DNA of 64,000 bases, taken from contig NZ_JASBRE010000011.1 in NCBI RefSeq assembly GCF_029960815.1, positions 1 to 64,000 of the forward strand, in the 5' to 3' direction. Both the position numbers and the translations under genes were made by a program. Each line of letters starts with the position of its first letter. Position 1 is the first letter of the stretch. The DNA comes from Pseudomonas sp. AL03. GTDB lineage: Bacteria; Pseudomonadota; Gammaproteobacteria; Pseudomonadales; Pseudomonadaceae. The notes under the pieces are model-generated. The model ran no database searches. It was given only the letters and a program-made list of their open reading frames with translations, and was not told the origin of the DNA. This document shows positions 25,991 to 35,008 of the stretch, piece after piece.

Positions 25991-28561
25991 ATGGATATAA
26001 CTGCCGTTACCACCGTCGCCGCTCCCCGTCATACGCCGATAACCCGCAACCTGGTGATTGTCGTCGGCCTGCTGTCTGTTCTGGGTGTGTTGATCGCCCT
26101 GTTGGCCCTGTTCAACATTGCCGGGCGGCTGGACGCCCAAGACCTGGCCAAGACCACGTTCTATACCCAGCGTGCGCTGGAAAACCGCATCACCGCTTCG
26201 AAAAACTACGTCGCCAGTTATGCAAACTGGACGACCGCCTACGACCATTTGAACGGCAAGGTCGATGTGCAATGGGCCTACGTCGAGCAGAACCTGGGCA
26301 AAACCTTATTCAGTATCGATCACTACGATGGCGTCTTCGTGGTCGATCATCAGCAAACCAAATACGCCGTGGTGCGCGGGCTTCAGGTGCAAGAGGCGGC
26401 GACCACCTATCTTTCGGCATCGATGGCGACGCTGATACAGGCAGTCCAGAGTCAGGAAAGCCTCATTGATCCCGTCAGCCAGTTCACACTGTTCGAGGGC
26501 AAACCGGCATTGCTGACGGCTGCCGCAATCGTCCCCAATGACGAAAGGCCGGCGGCCGATCCCCAAAGCACCTCGGTGCTGGTATTTGTCGACCCATTAA
26601 GCCCTGACAAGCTCAGCGCCCTGAGCACCGATTACGGTTTGCATGATTTAAACCTGGCGCCTGATGACGCCCTCGCGCCCGGCAGGCCAGCCGTGGCACT
26701 GGCGGGCACCGGCTACAGCCTGGTTTCCCGACTTGAACAACCGGGTCATCAGTTGCTCTGGTCGTTGCTGCCGCCATTGGGCGGGGCGCTGTCGGTGCTG
26801 GCGTTGTTAACGGTTTATTTCTTCCGGTATGTCTTACGCACGTCTGGGCACGTGGATGCCAGCTACACCAGCCTCGATTTATCGAACCAGGCGCTGGAGG
26901 CCAGTGAAGAACGTTTTCGTGCAGTGGCTGAGGCCGCTTCCGACTGGATCTGGGACATCGACGACAAGCTTTGCATCTCTTATCTGTCAGGACGTTTCGC
27001 CACCGTTACCGGTTATTCCGATCAGCAATGGATAGGGCAGGACATCGGGCAACTGCTCAATTGCGATACGATTCCCTTGTCGCTGTGGCTGCATAAGCTC
27101 AATGAAGAACAGCCCGTCAGCCATTTGCGCTGCTCCTATCGCGATCAATCGGGGCAACAGCGTATTTGCCGGGTTTCGGCTCGACCGATCCATCGCAAGG
27201 GCGCGGTGCTGGGCTATCGCGGAACGGCCAGCGACATCACCGATGAAGTCGCCGCCCATGCCCAGATTCAGCATCTGTCGTTGCACGATGCCCTGACGGG
27301 TCTGCCGAATCGCAACAAACTGGCGCGATTCCTCGATGAGGCCCTGGCGCAGAAAGAGCATTCGGCGGCGCTGGTGCTGTTGATGATCGATCTGGATAAC
27401 TTCAAGCCGATCAACGATTCCCTCGGCCACCCGGCCGGTGACGCAGTGCTGCTGGAAGTTGCCACCCGATTGCGCGAGTGCACGCGGGACATTGATCTGG
27501 TCGCTCGGCTCGGCGGTGATGAGTTTGTGCTGGTGCTCAACGGCATGGACAGCCACGCGGAAATCGACCGGTTCTGCGAGCGCTTGCTCGAGAGCCTGCA
27601 CCAGCCGATTCATTACGAGCATCACACGCTGCACATCGGGGCGAGCATCGGTGTCGCCTTGAGTCGGCGTCAGGGTCACATCCCCAATGAGTTGATCCGG
27701 TGTGCCGACATTGCGCTGTATCAGGCTAAATCCGATGGCAAGAGGACCTGGAGCTATTTTGCGCCGCACATGAACGATCAGATCCAGCACCGCCGGCGAC
27801 TGGAAAACGACCTGCGCCGGGCGATCAAGAACAACGAGTTTGTGATGCATTACCAGCCGCGCTACAACATGGGCGGCAAGCAGGTCGTCTCGGTGGAAGC
27901 GTTACTGCGCTGGCAGCATCCGGAACAGGGGCTGCTGAGCCCCGACGCGTTTATCCCATTGGCCGAGCAGACTGACTTGATCGTGCCTTTGGGGCGTTGG
28001 GTGTTGCGTGAAGCCTGTGAAACGGCCTTGACCTGGCCCGGTGCGTTGATGGTGTCGGTCAATTTGTCGCCTGTTCAATTTGCCCGCAGCGATGTGGTGG
28101 AGGACGTCAGGGAGGCGTTGATCCAGACCCGTTTACCGGCCAGTCGCCTGGAGCTGGAGATCACCGAAAACGTGATGCTCATCGACGTGGAGGGCGCGCT
28201 GGCGACCATGAATGCGCTCAAGGAGCTGGGTGTGCGGTTGAACATGGACGACTTCGGCACCGGCTATTCGTCCTTGGGTTACCTGCGCTCGTACCCGTTC
28301 GACGGGATCAAGATCGACAAACGTTTCATCTCGTCCATGAGCGGCGGCGGCAATGACCGCGCCGTGGTGCAGGCAATCATCAACCTGGGCAAGGCCATGG
28401 GCCTGACCGTGACGGCAGAGGGGGTCGAAACCCCGGAGCAGATGGACTTCCTGATCTCGGATCAGTGCCATGAGGTACAGGGATTCTATTTGAGTCGACC
28501 CATGGAAAAGCAAGCGTTGCTGCCACTGCTCAAGGCGTCGCAGGACGAGTTTCCAGTGTAG
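25991..28561 (+). CDS. CHASE4-PAS-GGDEF-EAL c-di-GMP enzyme
   Basis: An 856-residue membrane protein: TM helix near residues 20-40 (LVIVVGLLSVLGVLIALLAL), a periplasmic CHASE4-type sensor (ASYANWTTAYDHLNGKVDVQ), a second TM helix (GGALSVLALLTVYFF), a PAS domain (ASDWIWDIDDKLCISYLSGR), a GGDEF domain with RLGGDEFVLVL and the I-site RDID, and an EAL domain with EALLRW, NLSPVQF, ELEITENVM, DDFGTGYSSLGYL and AEGVETPEQ. Both catalytic motifs are intact, so it could make and degrade c-di-GMP. The ATG at 25991 is chosen over the longer frame from 25763, which has no family match. Confidence 0.92.
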   Translation: MDITAVTTVAAPRHTPITRNLVIVVGLLSVLGVLIALLALFNIAGRLDAQDLAKTTFYTQRALENRITASKNYVASYANWTTAYDHLNGKVDVQWAYVEQNLGKTLFSIDHYDGVFVVDHQQTKYAVVRGLQVQEAATTYLSASMATLIQAVQSQESLIDPVSQFTLFEGKPALLTAAAIVPNDERPAADPQSTSVLVFVDPLSPDKLSALSTDYGLHDLNLAPDDALAPGRPAVALAGTGYSLVSRLEQPGHQLLWSLLPPLGGALSVLALLTVYFFRYVLRTSGHVDASYTSLDLSNQALEASEERFRAVAEAASDWIWDIDDKLCISYLSGRFATVTGYSDQQWIGQDIGQLLNCDTIPLSLWLHKLNEEQPVSHLRCSYRDQSGQQRICRVSARPIHRKGAVLGYRGTASDITDEVAAHAQIQHLSLHDALTGLPNRNKLARFLDEALAQKEHSAALVLLMIDLDNFKPINDSLGHPAGDAVLLEVATRLRECTRDIDLVARLGGDEFVLVLNGMDSHAEIDRFCERLLESLHQPIHYEHHTLHIGASIGVALSRRQGHIPNELIRCADIALYQAKSDGKRTWSYFAPHMNDQIQHRRRLENDLRRAIKNNEFVMHYQPRYNMGGKQVVSVEALLRWQHPEQGLLSPDAFIPLAEQTDLIVPLGRWVLREACETALTWPGALMVSVNLSPVQFARSDVVEDVREALIQTRLPASRLELEITENVMLIDVEGALATMNALKELGVRLNMDDFGTGYSSLGYLRSYPFDGIKIDKRFISSMSGGGNDRAVVQAIINLGKAMGLTVTAEGVETPEQMDFLISDQCHEVQGFYLSRPMEKQALLPLLKASQDEFPV

Positions 28562-28659
28562 GGGCGTGCCTTTAGTCACCTGTCGCGCTCGCGATGGCAA
28601 CTGCCGGGGCGCACCCCGGTCACAACTGGATATCGACCCGCCATTGCGAGCGTTGGAAC

Positions 28660-29454
28660 ATGAAGAGCCTGAGAATCGCGACGTTCAACGTCAACGGCAT
28701 GCGCGCCCGGCTGCCGAACTTGTTGGCCTGGCTTGAGCGAGAGCAGCCGGACATTGCCTGTTTGCAGGAGCTCAAGTCGGTCGACAGTGCATTCCCCGCC
28801 GCCGAGCTTGAGGCCGCTGGCTACGGCGCGATCTGGCAAGGTCAGTCTTCGTGGAACGGGGTGGCGATTCTGGCGCGGGATGCACAGCCGCTGGAGAGTC
28901 GTCGAGGTCTGCCGGGCGATGACAGCGACACCCATAGCCGGTATCTGGAGGCCGCCGTGCACGGGATTCTGGTGGGCTGCTTGTACCTGCCCAATGGCAA
29001 CCCGCAGCCGGGGCCGAAGTTTGATTACAAGCTGGCGTGGTTCGAACGGCTGATCCATCACGCGCAGACGCTGCAGACCAGTGAGCATCCCGTGGTGCTG
29101 GCCGGTGACTACAACGTGGTGCCCACCGACCTGGACATCTACAACCCGCGATCCTGGCTGAAGGATGCGTTGCTGCAACCTGAAAGCCGCGAGTGTTATC
29201 AGCGCCTGTTGGCCCAGGGCTGGACCGATTCCTTGCGTCAACTGTATCCGGAGGATCGGCTCTATACCTTCTGGGATTATTTTCGCCAGCACTGGCAGAA
29301 AAACTCGGGCCTGCGCATCGATCATCTGCTGCTTAACCCGGCGCTGAGCCCTTATCTGCATGAGGCCGGAGTCGATGCCTGGGTTCGCAACGAGCCGCAT
29401 GCCAGCGATCACGCGCCGACGTGGATTCGGTTGAGTTCGCGCAAGCGGCGTTGA
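28660..29454 (+). CDS. xthA: Exodeoxyribonuclease III
   Basis: An AP endonuclease and 3'-5' exonuclease of base excision repair. The 264-residue protein shows LRIATFNVNGMRARLPN, CLQELKS (metal-binding Glu), GVAILAR, YLPNG, VLAGDYNVVPTDLDIYNP, the FWDYF motif, LRIDHLLL and the terminal ASDHAPTWI with catalytic Asp and His. The ATG at 28660 starts the conserved domain. Confidence 0.95.
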   Translation: MKSLRIATFNVNGMRARLPNLLAWLEREQPDIACLQELKSVDSAFPAAELEAAGYGAIWQGQSSWNGVAILARDAQPLESRRGLPGDDSDTHSRYLEAAVHGILVGCLYLPNGNPQPGPKFDYKLAWFERLIHHAQTLQTSEHPVVLAGDYNVVPTDLDIYNPRSWLKDALLQPESRECYQRLLAQGWTDSLRQLYPEDRLYTFWDYFRQHWQKNSGLRIDHLLLNPALSPYLHEAGVDAWVRNEPHASDHAPTWIRLSSRKRR

Positions 29455-29566
29455 TCTTTATGTGTGCGGCGATTGGCTAAATCAATTGTCAGTCGAGCCG
29501 CTTTATCCCTTATACATGGCGCCCATCGGCCCAGAGATCCGCGGCCCCCTGCATAAGGACAGAGCA

Positions 29567-30394
29567 ATGAGCGAGCCACACCTGACGAACCGAGCGTTGT
29601 ACCTGCAGCGTCTGGGCTTCGACGCGCCCCCGGCGCCGACTCTGGAAACCCTGCGCCAACTTCAACTGCGTCACACCGGCGCCTTCCCGTTCGAAAACCT
29701 CACCACGTTGTCGGGCCAGCCGGTGCTCATCGACCTGCCGTCCATCGAGCAAAAGGTCCTGCACGACGGTCGCGGCGGTTACTGCTACGAACTCAACAAC
29801 CTGTTTCTGGTCTTGCTCCAGGAACTGGGCTTCGATGCTCGCGGCATCTCCGGCCGAGTGGTCATGGGCCAGCCCGAAGGCGCGAGGACCGCCCGTACGC
29901 ACCGCTTGAGCCTGGTAACCCTGGACGGCGTGCGCTACATCACCGACGTCGGCTTCGGCGGCATGGTGCCCACTGCACCGCTGATGCTCGATAACCCGGC
30001 TGAACAGCTCACACCTCACGAACCTTATCGCATCGAACAACACGTGGATGGTTACACCCTGCGTGCCAACGTCGGCGGCGAATGGCGAGCGATGTACATT
30101 TTCGATTTACAGCGCCAGGAAGACATCGATTACGCCGTCGGCAACTGGTACGTCTCGACCCATCCCGAATCGTCTTTCGCCAGGCAGCTGATGGTGGCGC
30201 GCACCGGGGAAGGGTGGCGACGCACGCTGAATAACGGCAATTTTGCAATTCATCGTATCGGCAGTGAGACTGAACGGCGGCAAGTGACGGATGTGGATGA
30301 GTTGATCGGATTGCTGGAGCGTGAGTTCGGAATTCGGGTGCCGGTGCATGCCGGGTTGAAGCGGGTGTTTGAGGGGCTGATTGAATCAAGCTAG
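29567..30394 (+). CDS. Arylamine N-acetyltransferase
   Basis: It transfers acetyl from acetyl-CoA to arylamines and hydrazines in the cytoplasm. The 275-residue protein carries the family's Cys-His-Asp triad: Cys in GRGGYCYELNNLF, His in RTHRLSLV and Asp in ITDVGFGG. GAFPFENLTTLSG near the start is also typical. The ATG at 29567 aligns with family N-termini; the frame extends upstream to 29462 without a match. Single-gene unit. Confidence 0.93.
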   Translation: MSEPHLTNRALYLQRLGFDAPPAPTLETLRQLQLRHTGAFPFENLTTLSGQPVLIDLPSIEQKVLHDGRGGYCYELNNLFLVLLQELGFDARGISGRVVMGQPEGARTARTHRLSLVTLDGVRYITDVGFGGMVPTAPLMLDNPAEQLTPHEPYRIEQHVDGYTLRANVGGEWRAMYIFDLQRQEDIDYAVGNWYVSTHPESSFARQLMVARTGEGWRRTLNNGNFAIHRIGSETERRQVTDVDELIGLLEREFGIRVPVHAGLKRVFEGLIESS

Positions 30395-30459
30395 CTCAGC
30401 TTTAGTAACAAGCAGCGGCACTCGGGCGTGAATCGCTCGACAGGGTTCATGAGGCAGGA

Positions 30460-30792
30460 TCAAGACTCCATCACTCGATGGATTTCGCTGAGTACCTCTG
30501 AGAGTTTTTTCTCCAGGCTGCGCAGTTCGCAGGCTGTAATCCCTTCTTTGAAATGTCCCGCGTTCGCCACAGCGGTGCACTGATCCGACTCAGCCGTTTT
30601 GCCTTTATCGGTGAGCAAGGTCTGGCGCAAGGTGTTGTTGATTACCGTCTGATAGCCAAATCCCTCGCTCTCGGCCATAGAGCGAGCAGCCTCTATGACG
30701 ACATCATCCAGCATAATGGTAATTCGGGTTTTGCCTTTGCCAGAAGCAACTGCTCCGCGCTTGGCATTGCTGAAGTCGTATTCGTCTTTCAT
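30460..30792 (-). CDS. brnA: BrnA-family antitoxin
   Basis: The antitoxin of a type II BrnTA module; it binds BrnT and represses the operon. The 110-residue protein shows MKDEYDFSNAKRGAV and KTRITIMLDDVVIEAARSM, GFGYQTVINNTLRQTLL, the ribbon-helix-helix DNA-binding core. The C-terminal 40 residues (ELRSLEKKLSEVLSEIHRVM) form a helical extension not typical of the short BrnA proteins I recall. It follows brnT by three bases, the usual toxin-first order. Confidence 0.9.
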   Translation of the reverse strand: MKDEYDFSNAKRGAVASGKGKTRITIMLDDVVIEAARSMAESEGFGYQTVINNTLRQTLLTDKGKTAESDQCTAVANAGHFKEGITACELRSLEKKLSEVLSEIHRVMES

Positions 30793-30795
30793 TGA

Positions 30796-31077
30796 TCAAA
30801 CCTCCGTATAGCGCCGGCGCTCGCTTTTGGTGGCGATGCGCGCAGAAATGATTCGAACGAAATTCGGATCGCGATAGGTGTACGCGACGACCAACAAACG
30901 ACCTTTGGCATCCTGCCCCATGATGATCCATCGCTGCTCATCGTGATGGTTGTCTTGCAACGAGAGGGCTCTCTCGTCATAAAACACGGCCTCGGTTTCC
31001 GCGAGGCTGATTCCTTGGTGCTTTAATTTGTTAGCTGCGTTCTTTGCCTTGTGATACTGAATGTCGAATGGCTTCAT
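30796..31077 (-). CDS. brnT: BrnT-family ribonuclease toxin
   Basis: A RelE-like RNase toxin of 93 residues. Family features are the NKLKHQGISLAETEAVFYDE segment (KHxIsF-E-A-xxvF-D), RWIIMGQDAKGRLLVVAYTY and IRIISAR-type RIISARIATKSERRRY at the C-terminus. The ATG at 31077 is preferred over the in-frame start at 31182. A partly symmetric AT-rich stretch (ATACTTTATATGTAT, 31083-31097) lies immediately upstream and could be both promoter and BrnA operator. Confidence 0.92.
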   Translation of the reverse strand: MKPFDIQYHKAKNAANKLKHQGISLAETEAVFYDERALSLQDNHHDEQRWIIMGQDAKGRLLVVAYTYRDPNFVRIISARIATKSERRRYTEV

Positions 31078-31252
31078 TATGCATACTTTATATGTATAAG
31101 CGAGAGGCGTCCGTGCCAACGGTCGCTTTGAACTCCCAAGACTAGCGGGCAAAGAACGAGGCAAAGAAAGGATGTATTTCAAAAGTTTTTGGAGGGGGAG
31201 GCTGCGCAGGTAAAGGACCGCGTGGACAGGTGTCCATAATCTGACTGACTAG

Positions 31253-31296
31253 TTGTATACAACTCTATAGACATTTGTCCTGACTCTTGCATACAG
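31253..31296 (+). promoter_or_regulatory. Candidate operator upstream of the NCS2 permease
   Basis: TTGTATACAA (31253-31262) is a perfect 10-bp palindrome of the type bound by GntR/FadR-like regulators. A related half-conserved copy, TTGCATACAG, lies at 31287-31296, 34 bases on. Both are upstream of the permease ATG at 31333. No regulator gene is adjacent. Site function is inferred. Confidence 0.45.
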
Positions 31297-31332
31297 TGTG
31301 CGCACAACAAAAACCAGGGAACCCCCCACACC

Positions 31333-32850
31333 ATGAAAACGCCCCCTGTTTCACACCTACGGCCTGAGGACGAAAATCTCGGTGTCGGCGCGAATATGGC
31401 TTACGGCCTGCAACACGTTCTGACCATGTACGGCGGCATTGTCGCGGTGCCTTTGATCATCGGCCAGGCGGCCGGGCTCTCGCCGGCGGACATTGGTTTG
31501 CTGATTGCTGCTTCATTGTTTGCGGGTGGCTTGGCGACATTACTGCAAACGCTGGGATTACCGTTTTTTGGCTGCCAATTGCCGCTGGTACAGGGCGTGT
31601 CTTTCTCTGGTGTCGCGACGATGGTGGCGATTGTCAGCAGTGGCGGGGAGGGCGGGTTTCAATCAATTCTCGGGGCGGTGATTGCCGCCTCCCTGATTGG
31701 TTTGTTGATCACGCCGGTATTCTCACGAATCACCAAGTTTTTCCCGCCGCTGGTCACGGGCATTGTGATCACCACCATCGGCCTGACGCTGATGCCGGTA
31801 GCCGCACGCTGGGCCATGGGCGGCAACAGCCACGCCCCGGATTTCGGCAGCATGGCGAACATCGGTCTGGCGGCCGTGACGCTGGTGTTGGTGCTGTTGT
31901 TGAGCAAGATCGGCAGCGCGACCATCTCTCGTTTGTCGATCTTGTTGGCCATGGTCATCGGTACGGTGATCGCAGTGTTCCTCGGCATGGCAGACTTCTC
32001 GTCCGTCACCCAGGGCCCGATGTTCGGCTTCCCGACACCCTTCCATTTCGGCATGCCGACCTTCCACTTCGCTGCGATCCTGTCGATGTGCATCGTGGTG
32101 ATGGTAACCCTGGTGGAAACTTCGGCGGACATCCTCGCGGTGGGTGAAATCATCGACACCAAGGTCGACTCCAAACGCTTGGGCAACGGCCTGCGCGCCG
32201 ACATGCTGTCGAGCATGATCGCGCCGATCTTCGGCTCCTTTACCCAAAGCGCCTTCGCTCAGAACGTCGGGCTGGTGGCGGTGACCGGCATCAAGAGCCG
32301 CTTCGTGGTGGCTACCGGTGGTGTGTTTCTGGTGGTCCTCGGCTTGCTACCGTTTATGGGCCGGGTCATCGCCGCGGTACCGACTTCTGTTCTCGGCGGC
32401 GCCGGTATCGTGCTGTTCGGCACCGTGGCAGCCAGCGGGATTCGTACGCTGTCCAAGGTCGACTACCGCAACAACGTCAACCTGATCATCGTCGCCACCT
32501 CCATCGGCTTCGGCATGATCCCCATCGCTGCGCCGAATTTCTACGACCACTTCCCAAGCTGGTTCGCAACGATCTTCCATTCAGGCATCAGCTCCTCGGC
32601 AATCATGGCCATCGTACTCAACCTGACCTTCAACCACCTCACCGCCGGTAATTCGGATCAGCAATCGGTGTTCGCGGCCGGTACTGAGCGTGTCCTGCGC
32701 TATCAGGATCTGGCGGCGTTGCGCGAAGGGGATTACTTTAGCGAAGGCAAACTGCGTGACTGCGACGGGAATGAGATCCCGGTGGTGGAAGCGGACCATG
32801 GACATGCAGAGCCGCGGGCGGTGCATTCGAAAAGTGGTGAGCATGTCTGA
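31333..32850 (+). CDS. NCS2-family purine (xanthine/urate) permease
   Basis: An inner-membrane proton symporter of 505 residues with about 14 hydrophobic segments. NCS2 signatures are GLQHVLTMYGGIVAVPLII near residue 26, GCQLPLVQGVSFSGVATM, VETSADILAVGEI (conserved acidic residue), FTQSAFAQNVGLVAVTGIKS and GGAGIVLFGTVAASGIRTL. Asn/Gln motifs fit the nucleobase-ascorbate (xanthine/urate) branch rather than uracil permeases, but the substrate is uncertain. The hydrophilic C-terminal tail is His/Glu-rich. Followed by a strong terminator. Confidence 0.9.
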   Translation: MKTPPVSHLRPEDENLGVGANMAYGLQHVLTMYGGIVAVPLIIGQAAGLSPADIGLLIAASLFAGGLATLLQTLGLPFFGCQLPLVQGVSFSGVATMVAIVSSGGEGGFQSILGAVIAASLIGLLITPVFSRITKFFPPLVTGIVITTIGLTLMPVAARWAMGGNSHAPDFGSMANIGLAAVTLVLVLLLSKIGSATISRLSILLAMVIGTVIAVFLGMADFSSVTQGPMFGFPTPFHFGMPTFHFAAILSMCIVVMVTLVETSADILAVGEIIDTKVDSKRLGNGLRADMLSSMIAPIFGSFTQSAFAQNVGLVAVTGIKSRFVVATGGVFLVVLGLLPFMGRVIAAVPTSVLGGAGIVLFGTVAASGIRTLSKVDYRNNVNLIIVATSIGFGMIPIAAPNFYDHFPSWFATIFHSGISSSAIMAIVLNLTFNHLTAGNSDQQSVFAAGTERVLRYQDLAALREGDYFSEGKLRDCDGNEIPVVEADHGHAEPRAVHSKSGEHV

Positions 32851-32890
32851 CGGCTGCACTCGCTAATAGGACTGTAGATCTGTCGCCCAC

Positions 32891-32926
32891 AAAAAAGCCC
32901 CTGAATCTTTCGATTCAGGGGCTTTT
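32891..32926. terminator. Bidirectional terminator (permease / tRNA-Asn)
   Basis: AAAAAAGCCCCTGAATC and GATTCAGGGGCTTTT form a strong stem flanked by A and T tracts, between the permease gene and the minus-strand tRNA. Confidence 0.9.
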
Positions 32927-32939
32927 CGATATTGCTGTA

Positions 32940-33015
<76 letters not shown>

Positions 33016-33198
33016 ATGGCGTGTATGTTACTGATTCAAAAAGAGAAGTCAAGCACCTGTTGGCCTCTTGACGGATTCATGGGGACGGACGGTGGTTTAT
33101 CGACCGTGGGCGGTTACCAGAATCCCCTCAGAGGTCTACCATGGCCGCCCGGAAGTGGTTACACGCGCTGCCGGCCATTCGCCGAAAAGGTACGCGCC

Positions 33199-33246
33199 AT
33201 GAATCAACCAACCACCACGCCTCGCCAGAACGGGGTGTTCGCATGA
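33199..33246 (+). CDS. Possible 15-residue leader peptide
   Basis: ATG at 33199 opens a frame encoding MNQPTTTPRQNGVFA whose stop overlaps the start of the next gene (ATGA at 33243-33246). Such overlap is typical of translational coupling. Alternatively the downstream gene simply starts within a longer non-coding leader. There is no homology evidence. Confidence 0.25.
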   Translation: MNQPTTTPRQNGVFA

Positions 33247-33473
33247 GCATCGCTCAGATCAGCCTGCCCAAAGGCGTCGGTCCTCACGCCGAAAAACTGT
33301 TCGACGCAATCACTCAGGCCAGTACCGCTGACGAATTGAACCGTGCCGGTGGCAAGGCCGAAGGTTTTGTCCTTGGCCTGGAAAGCACCAAGGCCATCAA
33401 AAGCCAGGTCGCCGAATCGCTCTACGTCGCCTATGACGACGCTGCCAGCCAACGCGCAACCGAACTGACCTAA
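33243..33473 (+). CDS. Small conserved-looking protein of unknown function
   Basis: A 76-residue protein beginning MSIAQISLPKGVGPHAEKLF, with AEGFVLGLESTKAIKSQVAE and LYVAYDDAASQRATELT. It is soluble and mostly helical, with no signal peptide. Codon use is normal for the genome and a GTT CGC ATG context is preceded by GAACGGGG. I do not recognise a domain. Its stop codon overlaps by four bases with the stop of the convergent small membrane protein gene. Confidence 0.6.
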   Translation: MSIAQISLPKGVGPHAEKLFDAITQASTADELNRAGGKAEGFVLGLESTKAIKSQVAESLYVAYDDAASQRATELT

Positions 33474-33670
33474 CCGCCGAAGGTGACGGTGGCGAGCATC
33501 AGTTTGGCGTACAGCATCGTCGTGATCAGTTGCACCAGCCACAAGGCCAGGCCGCCGAGAAACACGCCGGCAGCGACTTGCATCACCAGGTTATTGCTAC
33601 GTTTGGCCGGAGTGCGAGGCGCGAAATGGTCCAGCTCATCGCGGTCGGCGCGTAGGTCATCGTTTTTCAT
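33470..33670 (-). CDS. Small single-helix membrane protein
   Basis: A 66-residue protein with a charged N-terminal cytoplasmic part (MKNDDLRADRDELDHFAPRT) and one or two TM segments (LVMQVAAGVFLGGLALWLVQ, then TTMLYAKLMLATVTFGG). The ATG at 33670 gives the charged N-terminus; a longer frame to 33742 has no support. Function unknown. It is convergent with the 76-residue gene. Confidence 0.6.
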   Translation of the reverse strand: MKNDDLRADRDELDHFAPRTPAKRSNNLVMQVAAGVFLGGLALWLVQLITTMLYAKLMLATVTFGG

Positions 33671-33762
33671 GTTGGCTCTCGTAAGAATTTCGGGGTGTAC
33701 ATAAAACCTGTGGGTGCAGTCTAGAGCCCTCGGTCGATGCATTGAGAATTATCTGAGACAAA

Positions 33763-33798
33763 TAAAAAACGGGAAGCCCAAGGGCTTCCCGTTTTTTT
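33763..33798 (-). terminator. Rho-independent terminator after the aminotransferase gene
   Basis: AAAAAACGGGAAGCCC and GGGCTTCCCGTTTTTTT pair in a strong stem. The A-tract on the plus strand becomes a T-tract on the minus strand, so it terminates the minus-strand aminotransferase gene, and may work both ways. Confidence 0.9.
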
Positions 33799-33811
33799 AC
33801 CACTCGACGAC

Positions 33812-35008
33812 TCAGATCACCGCAACGATGGCCTTGGTCACGACATCGATGTTGCTCTGGTTCAGCGCGGCAACGCAGATGCGGCCGGTGTCCAGGGCGT
33901 AGATGCCGAACTCGCTACGCAGGCGGGTCACTTGCTCAACCGTCAGGCCGGAGTAGGAGAACATGCCGCGCTGACGGCCGACGAAGCTGAAGTCACGCTG
34001 GGTCGCTTTCTGGGCAAGCAGGTCGACCATCTGAATGCGCATGCCGCGAATCCGCAGGCGCATTTCAGCCAGTTCTTCTTCCCATTGAGCGCGCAGTTCC
34101 GGGCTGTTCAACACGGCGGCGACGATGCTTGCACCGTGGGTCGGCGGGTTGGAGTAGTTGGTGCGGATCACGCGTTTGACTTGCGACAGCACGCGCGCGC
34201 TTTCTTCTTTCGATTCGCTGACGATCGACAGGGCGCCCACGCGCTCGCCGTACAACGAAAAGGATTTGGAGAACGAGCTGGAAACGAAGAACGTCAGGCC
34301 TGATTCAGCGAACAGACGTACCGCAGCGGCGTCTTCGTCGATCCCATCGCCAAAGCCCTGATAGGCCATGTCGAGGAACGGCACGTGACCTTTGGCTTTC
34401 AACACGTCCAGAACGTTTTTCCAGTCTGCCGGGCTCAGGTCCACGCCGGTCGGGTTGTGGCAGCACGCGTGCAGCACAACGATCGAACCGGACGGCAGGG
34501 CGTTCAGGTCTTCCAGCAAACCAGCACGGTTCACGTCGTGGGTTGCGGCGTCGTAGTAGCGATAGTTCTGAACCGGGAAGCCGGCAGTTTCGAACAGCGC
34601 ACGGTGGTTTTCCCAGCTCGGGTCGCTGATCGCCACGACAGCGTTCGGCAGCAGTTGCTTGAGGAAGTCGGCACCGATTTTCAGCGCGCCAGTACCGCCA
34701 ACGGCCTGGGTGGTGATGACCCGGCCTGCAGCGATCAGCGGCGAGTCGTTGCCAAACAGCAATTTTTGCACAGCCTGGTCGTAGGCGGCGATGCCGTCGA
34801 TTGGCAAGTAGCCACGGGAAGCGTGTTGAGCGACGCGAATCGTCTCGGCTTCGACAACGGCGCGCAGGAGTGGAATTCGCCCCTCCTCGTTGCAGTAAAC
34901 ACCGACCCCCAGGTTGACCTTGTTGGTACGGGTATCGGCGTTGAATGCTTCGTTGAGGCCCAGGATTGGATCACGTGGTGCCATTTCGACAGCGGAGAAC
35001 AGGCTCAT
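33812..35008 (-). CDS. Class I aromatic/aspartate aminotransferase
   Basis: A 398-residue PLP enzyme that moves amino groups between aromatic or acidic amino acids and 2-oxoglutarate. It shows KVNLGVGVYCNEEGRIPLL, GGTGALKIGADFL, DPSWENHRALFETAGFPVQN, the HACCHNPTGVDLSPADW segment, FLDMAYQGFGDG and the PLP lysine in SSSFSKSFSLYGERVGAL. It is of the TyrB/AspC type; exact substrate preference cannot be read. The ATG at 35008 aligns with the family start. Transcribed away from uvrB, with a 353-base gap between. Confidence 0.92.
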   Translation of the reverse strand: MSLFSAVEMAPRDPILGLNEAFNADTRTNKVNLGVGVYCNEEGRIPLLRAVVEAETIRVAQHASRGYLPIDGIAAYDQAVQKLLFGNDSPLIAAGRVITTQAVGGTGALKIGADFLKQLLPNAVVAISDPSWENHRALFETAGFPVQNYRYYDAATHDVNRAGLLEDLNALPSGSIVVLHACCHNPTGVDLSPADWKNVLDVLKAKGHVPFLDMAYQGFGDGIDEDAAAVRLFAESGLTFFVSSSFSKSFSLYGERVGALSIVSESKEESARVLSQVKRVIRTNYSNPPTHGASIVAAVLNSPELRAQWEEELAEMRLRIRGMRIQMVDLLAQKATQRDFSFVGRQRGMFSYSGLTVEQVTRLRSEFGIYALDTGRICVAALNQSNIDVVTKAIVAVI

